Position numbers and translations under genes: made by a program
Shown: positions 45,258-52,548 of the stretch, piece after piece
How positions within the stretch are numbered: position 1 is the first letter of the stretch
Layout of the letters: each line of letters opens with the position of its first letter
The notes under the pieces: generated by a model
Database searches by the model: none
Told to the model about the DNA's origin: nothing
Seen by the model: only the letters and a program-made list of their open reading frames with translations
Source of the DNA: CAYONP01 sp964405335
GTDB lineage: Bacteria; Armatimonadota; UBA10988
Length of the DNA stretch: 64,000 bases
Direction of reading: 5' to 3'
Assembly (NCBI GenBank): GCA_964405335.1
Contig: CAYONP010000008.1
Span: 1 to 64,000, forward strand

Positions 45258-45314
45258 CGCCAGACTCCCGCCGCGAGGCTACCCGTTCACGCCCAGCGCG
45301 TCAACCGCCCGGCG

Positions 45315-45366
45315 CAGAAAAAGGGACGGACCCAATTTCTAGAAATTGGGTCCGTCCCTTTTTCTG
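45315..45366. repeat. Perfect 26-base palindrome, REP family and terminator
   Basis: The arms 45315-45340 and 45341-45366 are exact complements with no spacer: CAGAAAAAGGGACGGACCC, then AATTTCT, and the reverse. The core GGGACGGACCCAATT is the same as at 34982 and 39975. The outer A/T runs make it a good terminator for the minus-strand glycosyltransferase; the sulfatase operon starts just beyond. The glycosyltransferase frame ends inside it. Confidence 0.85.
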
Positions 45367-46517
45367 GCGCGGTAGCGCCTGGCCGCCTCGGCCAGCACCT
45401 CGGCCTGGCGGCGGCCGACCGACTCCCAGGTCTGGCCGGCCACGCGGGCGCGGAGGACCTCGGGCTCGGGCGGCGCGGCGAGGGTCTCGCGGATGGCGGC
45501 CGCCAGCGCCGCCGCGTTGCCGCGGGGGACCAGCCGGCCGGCGTCGCCGAGCAGTTCGGGCACGCCGCCGACGGCGGTGGCGACGACCGGCGTGCCTATC
45601 GCCAGCGCCTCGATGACCACATTCGGTGTGCCTTCGTGGTCGCTGGCGAGGACCAGGCAGTCGGCGGCGGCGAGCCAGTCGGGGACCTTCTCGTGGGGCT
45701 GCGGTCCGGCAAACAGCAGGCGTTGGGTGAGCCCGAGCTGCCGCGCCTGTGAGGCCAGTCGATCGGCCTCCGGGCCGCCGCCGACCAGGGCCAGCCGGAC
45801 GCCGGGCAGTTCGGCCACTGCGTCGAGGATGAGGTCGATCCGCTTCACGTCGCGCAGGGCGCCGAGGTAGCAGAGCCACGGCTCGTCGGCCAGGCCGAGC
45901 CGGCACCGCGCCTCGCCGCGGTCGCGGGGCGAGAACCGCGCCGCGTCGTAGCCGGAGGGCAGCACGACGGCCTGTTCGGCGGCGAAGCCGAGGTCGACCA
46001 GCCGGTCGCGGAGGTCGGTCGAGACGACGATCAGCCCGTCGGCCTGTTCGAGCGCGGCGGCGATCTGCTCGGTCTCGCCCGGCCGGCTGCCGTGCAGGTA
46101 GACATCACTGCCGTGGGCACCGAGGACGAGCGGCAGGCGCAGTTCGCGGGCCAGCGCGGCGGCGGCGGCGCCGTCGGGGTAGAGAAAGTGGCCCAGGACG
46201 AGTTCGAACGGCTGTTCGTCGTGGAGCCGGCGGACCAGCCGGCTGACGCCGCGGGCCATCGATCGGGCGCGCGATTTTCGCCACAGGCCTGGAGGGGCAA
46301 AGAAGCCCGGCCGATAGATCGGATAGTCGGGCGTCGATTCGAACGCGGCCGGCCGCGGCCCGCGCTGGCGGAGCCAGGCGAGCGGATAGCGCGGCTGCGG
46401 GACCACCACTCGCAGCCGGCAGTGCGCCGCGAGCGCGCGCAGGCGGGGTGGCATGAAGGCTGCCTGGTAAGGCTGGGCCGGCGTCGGATAGAGGCGCGTG
46501 AGCACCAGGACGTCCAT
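45339..46517 (-). CDS. GT4-type glycosyltransferase
   Basis: The start is set at ATG 46517 (MDVLVLTRLYPT), giving 392 residues. The longer upstream frame is antisense to the histidine kinase, and no clear ribosome site is seen. GT-B fold: N-terminal acceptor domain with GAHGSDVYLHG, then the donor domain with LGALRDVKRIDLILDA, LVGGGPEADRL, and the EX7E-type site ASDHEGTPNVVIEALAIGTP. It transfers a sugar to a polysaccharide or lipid carrier. The last eight residues (RKRDGPNF) and the stop come from the palindromic repeat at 45315-45366, so the natural C-terminus was probably replaced. It is divergent from the kinase gene, 55 bases apart. Confidence 0.88.
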   Translation of the reverse strand: MDVLVLTRLYPTPAQPYQAAFMPPRLRALAAHCRLRVVVPQPRYPLAWLRQRGPRPAAFESTPDYPIYRPGFFAPPGLWRKSRARSMARGVSRLVRRLHDEQPFELVLGHFLYPDGAAAAALARELRLPLVLGAHGSDVYLHGSRPGETEQIAAALEQADGLIVVSTDLRDRLVDLGFAAEQAVVLPSGYDAARFSPRDRGEARCRLGLADEPWLCYLGALRDVKRIDLILDAVAELPGVRLALVGGGPEADRLASQARQLGLTQRLLFAGPQPHEKVPDWLAAADCLVLASDHEGTPNVVIEALAIGTPVVATAVGGVPELLGDAGRLVPRGNAAALAAAIRETLAAPPEPEVLRARVAGQTWESVGRRQAEVLAEAARRYRARKRDGPNF

Positions 46518-46572
46518 GGGCGCGGTTTCGGCCGTGCGCGGTGGGCTCCTGCCGGCGGCGAGGTGACGGGTG

Positions 46573-47634
46573 ATGCAAGCGACACTCGAGCGACGGCCCC
46601 AGCGCGGGCTGCGGGAGGCTTCCCTGCAAGCCGTCCTGCAGGCCGTCGACGAGGCCGTGCTGGTGATCGACGACGAGCACCGCCTGTGCCAGGCCAATCC
46701 CCGGGTGTGGGAGCTGCTCGGCATGGAGCCGGCCGAGACGCTGGCCGAAATCCGCACCCACCTGACCGCCTGCGTCGCCGACCCGGAGCGCTACCTGTCG
46801 CTGGTCGAAACCGGCGCGGGCGACGGCGTCGAGCTCGAGCTGCTCCGCCCGTTCCGCCGCATCCTCCGCCGCCGTGTGGCCCGATTGCCCGGTGGCTGGC
46901 TGGTGACCTACCGCGATGTCACCCGTGACAGCGAGGTCAACCGGCTGAAGACCGAGTTCGTGGCCAGCGTGTCGCACGAGCTGCGCACGCCGATGGCGGC
47001 CATCCGTGGGTTCATCAGCGTGGTCATGGAAGACCGCGAGAATCTCGCGCCCGACCAGGTCCATCACTTCCTCAACATCGCGCTGCAGGAGACCGATCGG
47101 CTGAGCCGCCTGATCGACGACCTGCTCGACATCGCTCGGATCGAGTCGGGCCGGTATGCCAACCGGCCGGTCGAGTTCGAGGTCGCGGCGCTGCTGCGCG
47201 AGGCGGCGGCGACGATCCTACCCGAGGCGCTGGAGGCCGATCTCCGCTTCGAGGTCGAGGCGCCGGCGAGCGGGACGATCTGGCGCGGCGACCGCGACCA
47301 GATTCTGCAGATCCTGCTCAACCTGCTTTCGAACGCGGTGAAGTTCACCGGCGCGGGTGGATCGGTGACGCTGCGTGGTATGTGTGAGTTGGGGAACCTG
47401 CGGGTCGAGGTGGCCGACACCGGGTGTGGCATCGCCGCGGATGAGCTGCCGCACATCTTCGACAAGTTCTACCGCTGCCGGCGCAGCCGCGCCAGCTACC
47501 GCGGGACGGGTCTCGGCCTGTCGATTGCCCGCGAGCTGGCCGAGGCGCACGGCGGGCGGATCGAGGTGGACAGCACGCTGGGCGCCGGGACCACCTTCCG
47601 CGTGGTCCTGCCGCGGGTCCAGAGGGAGGACTGA
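46573..47634 (+). CDS. PAS-containing sensor histidine kinase
   Basis: ATG 46573 has AGGTG seven bases upstream; GTG 46570 is an alternative. The 353-residue protein has no membrane segment. A PAS domain (about 15-115, VLQAVDEAVLVIDDEHRLCQ) is followed by HisKA with His135 in SVSHELRTP and the HATPase domain with NLLSNAVKF (N box), VADTGCGIAADE, FDKFYRC and GTGLGLSI. It should sense a cytoplasmic or redox cue through PAS and phosphorylate receivers, most likely those in the next two genes, which follow within 1 and 12 bases. Confidence 0.93.
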   Translation: MQATLERRPQRGLREASLQAVLQAVDEAVLVIDDEHRLCQANPRVWELLGMEPAETLAEIRTHLTACVADPERYLSLVETGAGDGVELELLRPFRRILRRRVARLPGGWLVTYRDVTRDSEVNRLKTEFVASVSHELRTPMAAIRGFISVVMEDRENLAPDQVHHFLNIALQETDRLSRLIDDLLDIARIESGRYANRPVEFEVAALLREAAATILPEALEADLRFEVEAPASGTIWRGDRDQILQILLNLLSNAVKFTGAGGSVTLRGMCELGNLRVEVADTGCGIAADELPHIFDKFYRCRRSRASYRGTGLGLSIARELAEAHGGRIEVDSTLGAGTTFRVVLPRVQRED

Positions 47635-47635
47635 G

Positions 47636-48511
47636 GTGGCGCACCGCGTGTTGGTCGTCGATGACGAGCGGAGTACGCTCAAGCTGGTCGACTACGTGCT
47701 CGGCGAGGCGGGCTACGAGGTCGCCTTCGCGCTCGACGGGCGCGATGGGATCGACAAGCTGGAGAGCTTCCTGCCGCACCTGATCATCGCCGACGTGATC
47801 ATGCCCCAGATGGACGGCCTGGAGATGTGCCGCCGGGTCCGCTGCGAGCCGGGGTTCGAGCTGGTGCCGTTCATCTTCCTCTCGGCCCGGACGCAGATTG
47901 CCGCGCAGGTCGAGGGGCTCGAGACCGGCGCCGACGACTACATCCCCAAGCCGTTCGACCGCGACGAGCTGGTTGCCCGGGTCGAGGCGGTGCTGCGCCG
48001 CGCGGCGGTGTTTGAGCAGGCGGCCCGGATCGACATGCTCAGCGGGCTGGGCAACCGCGAGTTCTTCGAGCAGCGGTTGTGCGAGGAGCTCTACCGCGAG
48101 TCGCGCTACGGCACCACCTCGGCGATGGCGCTGATGGCCATCGACCTGGACGAGCTGGACGAGCTCGCCGCGCGGCATGGCAGCGCCGCCGCCGACGCGA
48201 TGATCCGCGCCGTCGGCCGCTTCCTGCGCGACAACGTGCGCGCGCTCGATGTGCCGGCGCGGTATTGCGAGACCGGCTTCGTGGTGCTCATGCCGCACAC
48301 CAATGCCGAGCAGGCGCGCATCGCCGTGCGCCGCCTGCGCGACCTGCTGGCCGCCGAGCGGGTGAGCATCGCCGGCCGGCCGCACGCGATCGAGGCGGGG
48401 TTCGGGCTGGAAGTGGTCGGCCGGGCGCTGATGGACGATGTGGCCGAGATGATCGAACGCGCCCACGCGACGATGATCGCCGCCCGGCGAGCCAAGTCGG
48501 CGGTAGCTTAG
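47636..48511 (+). CDS. Response regulator with degenerate GGDEF output domain
   Basis: A 291-residue protein from GTG 47636 (GGGAGGA upstream). The receiver is complete: VVDDE, phospho-acceptor Asp53 in IADVIMPQMDG and the lysine in IPKPFD. The second domain starts with a GGDEF-type opening (ARIDMLSGLGNREFFEQRL), but the catalytic signature is replaced by CETGF in YCETGFVVLMP, so cyclic-di-GMP synthesis is not expected. It may bind nucleotides or partners instead. It lies one base after the kinase stop and twelve before the NtrC-type gene. Confidence 0.88.
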   Translation: MAHRVLVVDDERSTLKLVDYVLGEAGYEVAFALDGRDGIDKLESFLPHLIIADVIMPQMDGLEMCRRVRCEPGFELVPFIFLSARTQIAAQVEGLETGADDYIPKPFDRDELVARVEAVLRRAAVFEQAARIDMLSGLGNREFFEQRLCEELYRESRYGTTSAMALMAIDLDELDELAARHGSAAADAMIRAVGRFLRDNVRALDVPARYCETGFVVLMPHTNAEQARIAVRRLRDLLAAERVSIAGRPHAIEAGFGLEVVGRALMDDVAEMIERAHATMIAARRAKSAVA

Positions 48512-48523
48512 AGGAGTTGCCCG

Positions 48524-49891
48524 ATGCCCAAGGTCATGATCGTCGATGACGAACCGGCGATCCAGACACTGCTCGAATACCAGGTGGCCAAGCTCGGTTT
48601 CGAGGTCGTCACCGCCGCCAGCGGCGAGGACGCGCTGACCATGTTTCACGGCGAACGGCCCGATGCCGTGCTGCTCGACATCAACCTGCCCGGCATGGAC
48701 GGCCTGGAGGTGCTCGACCGCCTCAAATCGACCGATCCCGGCCTGCCGGTGGTGATGATGACCGCCGCGCACCTCGGTGGCCGCGGCGTGGCCGACGGCA
48801 TGCACAGCGTGCAGATGGCCGTGCGCGCGCTGACCCACGGCGCCTACGACTACATCCTCAAGCCGGCCGACGAGTTCGTCGACAAGGTCCGGCTGTCGCT
48901 CCAGAACGCCATCCGTGAGCGGGACGACGTCAGCCAGGTGGTCGAGCTGCGACAGCAGCTCGACGAGACCGAGGCGCGCTTCGCCAACATCATCGGCGAC
49001 AGCCCCGAGATGCGGACGGTCTTCCGCATGACCGAGAAGGTCGTCGCCACCGACGCGACGGTGCTCATCCTCGGCGCCAGCGGCACGGGCAAGGAGCTGA
49101 TTGCCCGGGCCATTCACTACAACAGCCCGCGGCGCGAAAAGCCGCTGGTCATTCTCAACTGCGCGGCGATCAGCGAGAGCCTGCTCGAATCGGAGCTGTT
49201 CGGCCACGAGAAAGGCGCTTTCACGGGCGCCACCGGGCGGAAGATCGGCAAGTTCGAGGCGGCCGACGGCGGGACCATCTTCCTCGACGAAATCGGCGAC
49301 ATGCCGCTCAACCTGCAGGCCAAAGTGCTGCGCGCGCTGCAGGAGGGCGAGGTCGTCCGCGTCGGCGGCAACGAGCGACTGACCGTCGACGTCCGCTGCA
49401 TCGCCGCCACGCACCGCAGTCTCGAGAAGATGGTCGAGGAGGGCACCTTCCGCCAGGACCTGTACTACCGGCTGTGCGTCTATCCCATCGAGCTGCCCAG
49501 CCTGCGCGAGCGGCGTGGCGACATCCCGCTGCTCGCCGCGCACTTCGTCTGCCGTCATAGCCAGCGGCTGGGCAAGCCGCTGAACAGCATCACCGACCAG
49601 GCGGTCGACGCCCTGCTCGCCTACGACTGGCCGGGCAACGTGCGCGAGCTCGAGAACGTGCTGCTCCGCTCGGTGATTGTCGCCGAGGGCGACGAGCTGA
49701 CCGTCGACGACCTGCCGCCGGTGGTCCGCGGCGAGCGCCGCCAGCCGCCCACCCTGGCCGAGACCGTCCGCCGTGCGCTGGTCGATGCCATCCGCGACTG
49801 CGACCGCGACCTCGGGCGCGCCGCGCTGCGACTCGACATCGACCGTGCCGCGCTGGTACAACTGGCCGGTGAGCACGGCGTGAGCTGTTGA
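48524..49891 (+). CDS. NtrC-family sigma-54-dependent response regulator
   Basis: A 455-residue protein from ATG 48524 (GAGG-like site upstream). The receiver has Asp52 in LLDINLPGMDG and Lys in YILKPAD. The AAA+ domain has Walker A GASGTGK (184-190), GAFTGA at 231-236 for contact with sigma-54, Walker B TIFLDE at 251-256 and the WPGNVRELENV stretch. The C-terminus has a shortened Fis-like helix-turn-helix (IRDCDRDLGRAALRLDIDRA). It should activate sigma-54 promoters in response to the neighbouring kinase. No rpoN gene is visible here. Confidence 0.93.
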   Translation: MPKVMIVDDEPAIQTLLEYQVAKLGFEVVTAASGEDALTMFHGERPDAVLLDINLPGMDGLEVLDRLKSTDPGLPVVMMTAAHLGGRGVADGMHSVQMAVRALTHGAYDYILKPADEFVDKVRLSLQNAIRERDDVSQVVELRQQLDETEARFANIIGDSPEMRTVFRMTEKVVATDATVLILGASGTGKELIARAIHYNSPRREKPLVILNCAAISESLLESELFGHEKGAFTGATGRKIGKFEAADGGTIFLDEIGDMPLNLQAKVLRALQEGEVVRVGGNERLTVDVRCIAATHRSLEKMVEEGTFRQDLYYRLCVYPIELPSLRERRGDIPLLAAHFVCRHSQRLGKPLNSITDQAVDALLAYDWPGNVRELENVLLRSVIVAEGDELTVDDLPPVVRGERRQPPTLAETVRRALVDAIRDCDRDLGRAALRLDIDRAALVQLAGEHGVSC

Positions 49892-50277
49892 CCGGCTACC
49901 CTGCCCCGGACCGAACCAGCCTGCTCCGCCGCGGCGCGATCGTCGCGGCGGTGCTGCTCTTGCTCTACGCCGGCGGCGCGGTCACCCGTGCCCGGCACGC
50001 CGCCGCGTTCGCCGTCGAGCTGCCCATCCACCCCGCCGTTGCCGGCCAGGTGCGCGTGCGCGACAACCGCTTCCTCGACTACCGCACCTGGACCTACCAG
50101 GCCACCGCCACGGCCGACGAGGTGCGTGCGTTCTACGCGGTTGCGCTGCCCGCCGACGGCTGGCAGCCGAGCGGTAGCGGCTACCAGCGCGGTGAGCTGA
50201 GGCTGGCGGTCGGCATCATGCCGAGCGAGGCCGGGGTGCGGGTCAGTCTGATGGTCACCGCCGACGCGGACCGATGA
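49888..50277 (+). CDS. Small membrane-anchored protein of unknown function
   Basis: A 129-residue protein if started at TTG 49888, overlapping the NtrC-type stop by four bases; there is no ATG until late and the ribosome site is weak. One membrane helix (about 12-35, GAIVAAVLLLLYAGGAV) anchors a soluble C-terminal domain of about 85 residues with WTYQATATADEVRAFYAVAL and DGWQPSGSGYQRG. This resembles small lipoprotein/YcfL-like domains found after regulators. Translational overlap suggests it belongs to the signalling operon. No family recognised. Confidence 0.6.
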   Translation: MTGYPAPDRTSLLRRGAIVAAVLLLLYAGGAVTRARHAAAFAVELPIHPAVAGQVRVRDNRFLDYRTWTYQATATADEVRAFYAVALPADGWQPSGSGYQRGELRLAVGIMPSEAGVRVSLMVTADADR

Positions 50278-50280
50278 GGT

Positions 50281-50502
50281 CTAGCGCAGTTCGAGGGCGA
50301 CCGGGTAGAGCCGTGGCGAGTCGGTCGGAGTGACCAGTTCGGGTTGGACGGCGACCGTGGTCAGGCCCGGTTCGAGCACCTGGGCGCGGCGGCCGCAGAG
50401 CCAACCGCAGCCGAGGAACAGTAGGCCGGCGCAGAGGAAGGCAAAGAAGCCCGGGTCGCGAAGCGGAGCGTTCTGTCTGCTGGTCATCTTGCCGATCATC
50501 AC
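50281..50502 (-). CDS. Small single-span membrane protein
   Basis: A 73-residue frame from ATG 50502, or from the internal ATG at codon 6. One hydrophobic helix (GFFAFLCAGLLFLGCGWL) has a cysteine-bearing end; the tail is beta-like (TTVAVQPELVTP). The upstream AT-rich patch could hold a promoter. It is convergent with the preceding gene, leaving only three bases. No family and no strong ribosome site, so it is moderately supported. Confidence 0.45.
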   Translation of the reverse strand: MMIGKMTSRQNAPLRDPGFFAFLCAGLLFLGCGWLCGRRAQVLEPGLTTVAVQPELVTPTDSPRLYPVALELR

Positions 50503-50595
50503 TTTTTCTAGCGGCGCCCGATGCTAGGCGAGCCGGCTCCTTGTGTCAAGCAGTACGAGAATGGACACCCGCCGCTTCCGCCGGTTGCCGGCCGT

Positions 50596-50994
50596 TCACC
50601 GGCCACGGAGAGCGGCGCCAGCCAGGCCGTCGGCGCGCTGGTTGCCCTCGCGGAGGGTGTGACGGTAGGTCACCTGCTCGAATCCCTCCGCCAGACTCTT
50701 CGCCTGCTCGAACAGCGGCTTTAGCCTGGGGTTCTTCACCTGGTACCGGCCGAGCATCTGGCGGACCAGCAGTTCGCTGTCCGAGACGACCTCGATGCTC
50801 GTGCCGCCGAGGTCGCGGCAACGCTCGAGCCCGCGGATCAGCGCGGTGTACTCGGCAACGTTGTTGGTCGCCCGGCCGATGGCCTGACTGACGGCCTGCA
50901 GCTCGGCGCCGGACGGGTCGAGAATGACGAAGCCGATGCCGGCCGGGCCCGGATTGCCACGGCAGGCGCCGTCGGTGAAAAGGGTGAGCTGCAA
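50596..50994 (-). CDS. rnhA-like: RNase HI-family protein
   Basis: The start is set at TTG 50994 (MQLTLFTDGACRGNPG), giving 132 residues, normal for short bacterial RNase HI-like proteins. A longer ATG at 51051 would overlap the divergent kinase start. Catalytic acids are in place: Asp in FTDGACRGNPG, Glu in NNVAEYTALI, Asp in VSDSELLVRQ and Asp in NQRADGLA. The substrate is RNA in RNA-DNA hybrids. The YpdQ-like short subgroup lacks the basic handle of E. coli RNase HI. Confidence 0.88.
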   Translation of the reverse strand: MQLTLFTDGACRGNPGPAGIGFVILDPSGAELQAVSQAIGRATNNVAEYTALIRGLERCRDLGGTSIEVVSDSELLVRQMLGRYQVKNPRLKPLFEQAKSLAEGFEQVTYRHTLREGNQRADGLAGAALRGR

Positions 50995-51049
50995 ACCACC
51001 GTCCCGGCCCTGCAGTCTAGGCGCGGCCGGCCGATCTGTAAACAGAAAC

Positions 51050-52504
51050 ATGGCAAGCGAGCGCATCCTGGTTGTGGACGACGACCCCGTCAGCCGGCAA
51101 CTGCTCCGGCGGCAGCTCGAGCTGTCCGGCTGGACCGTGGTCGAGGCCGACGGCGGCGAGGCGGCGCTTGAGCAGGTGCAGCAGAACCCGCCCAAGCTGA
51201 TGCTGCTCGATGTGGTCATGCCCGGGCTCGACGGCTTCGAGATCTGCCGCCGCATCCGCGAGCAGCCGAGCACCCGCGGGCTGCCGGTCATCCTGGTCAC
51301 CGGACTCGAGGATCGCGACAGCCGGGTGGTCGGCCTCGAAGCCGGCGCCGATGACTTCATCACCAAGCCAATCGACCGCACCGAGTTGACCGCGCGCGTG
51401 CGCTCGCTGCTCCGGCTGCGTTACTACCAGAGCCTGTCGACGCAGCGCGAGGTGATCGAGGCCGCGTTTGACGGCCTGGCCGAGGGCCTGGTGGTGACCG
51501 ACGCGGCCGGCCTGGTGCTGACCGCCAATCGCCCGGCCTGTCGCCTGCTCGGCTGGCCGCTGGCCGCCGCCGGCGAGGCCGACCTGCGCGATCGGCTGGC
51601 CCAGTTCGACTGCGCGCCGACGTTCGAGTCGGTCGTCGCCCGGCCGGGCGGTGGCGACCTGACCCTGCGCCGGCCGGGCGAGCCGCCGCTGCTGATCGAC
51701 GCGCGGCTGAGCCAGATCAACGACAGCGACGGCCGGCTGGCCTACCTGACGCTGTCGCTCCGCGACGTCACCGAGGAGCGCGCCACGGCGCAGCGACGGA
51801 GCGACTATCTCAGCCTGACCGCGCACAAAATGCGCACGCCGATCACCATCCTGCGCGGGCTGATCGACATGCTGGTCGACGACGAGGGCGGTGAACAGGG
51901 CGCCGAACTGGTCCGCGAGATGGCGCCCGACCTGGCCGCCAAGCTCGACGACATGGCGGCCATTGTCGACCACCTGACCACCCTCGAACGGCTCGATGAG
52001 CAGCCGGCCTGGCCGGCCGAGACGAGCTGCCTGGACGAGGTCGCCGAGGAGGTGATCGACCGCCTCCGCGAGCGGCACCAGGAGCGCCTGCCCCGCATCC
52101 GGCGCCGCTACCTCGAGCACGAGGTAGCCATGCCGGCGGCCGACCTGGCGCTGGTGCTCGGCGAGCTGCTGACCAACGCGACCAAGTTCGGCCGCGACGA
52201 GGGCGCGCTGATTGAACTGGTGGCCGAGCCGATCGACGACCGCCTGCTGCTGCTCGTCCGCGACAACGGGCACGGCATCCCGCACGAGGCGCAGGACCGC
52301 GTGTTCGAGGAGTGCTTCCAGGTCGGCGGCAACTGCGCCGGCCGCACGCCCGGCCTGGGCCTCGGCCTGGCCGTGGTGCGCCGGCTGCTCGAAGCGCACG
52401 GCGGCAGCATCGAGGTCGCCTGCTCGGCCGCCGATTGCGGCACCACCATGCGACTGATCCTCCCCGCCGCGGCGCACGCGGTGCCCGACCTGCTCAGCGC
52501 CTGA
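51050..52504 (+). CDS. Hybrid sensor: receiver-PAS-histidine kinase
   Basis: A 484-residue protein from ATG 51050; the ribosome site is poor, so a leaderless start is possible. The order is a receiver (phospho-Asp54 in LLDVVMPGLDG, Lys in FITKPID), PAS (about 130-245), HisKA with His259 in TAHKMRTPI, and HATPase (ELLTNATKF, RDNGHGIP, GLGLGLAVVRRL). The H box reads AHKMRTP instead of SHELRTP, losing the usual glutamate after the histidine. With the receiver first, it is probably the target of another kinase, perhaps the one at 46573. Cytoplasmic, no membrane helices. Confidence 0.9.
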   Translation: MASERILVVDDDPVSRQLLRRQLELSGWTVVEADGGEAALEQVQQNPPKLMLLDVVMPGLDGFEICRRIREQPSTRGLPVILVTGLEDRDSRVVGLEAGADDFITKPIDRTELTARVRSLLRLRYYQSLSTQREVIEAAFDGLAEGLVVTDAAGLVLTANRPACRLLGWPLAAAGEADLRDRLAQFDCAPTFESVVARPGGGDLTLRRPGEPPLLIDARLSQINDSDGRLAYLTLSLRDVTEERATAQRRSDYLSLTAHKMRTPITILRGLIDMLVDDEGGEQGAELVREMAPDLAAKLDDMAAIVDHLTTLERLDEQPAWPAETSCLDEVAEEVIDRLRERHQERLPRIRRRYLEHEVAMPAADLALVLGELLTNATKFGRDEGALIELVAEPIDDRLLLLVRDNGHGIPHEAQDRVFEECFQVGGNCAGRTPGLGLGLAVVRRLLEAHGGSIEVACSAADCGTTMRLILPAAAHAVPDLLSA

Positions 52505-52548
52505 AAGACTCGCCGGCGGGCGGGCGAAACCAGGCGCGGAGCACCACC

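Noticed and set aside
45315..45366. Palindrome read only as a simple terminator
   Set aside because: It matches REP-family cores at 34982 and 39975, so it is a repeat that also can act as a terminator.
47636..48511. Active diguanylate cyclase
   Set aside because: The GGDEF signature is CETGF, missing the residues needed for catalysis.
47345..49876. 843-residue minus-strand open frame
   Set aside because: Antisense to the kinase, receiver and NtrC-type genes; composition is that of a GC shadow.
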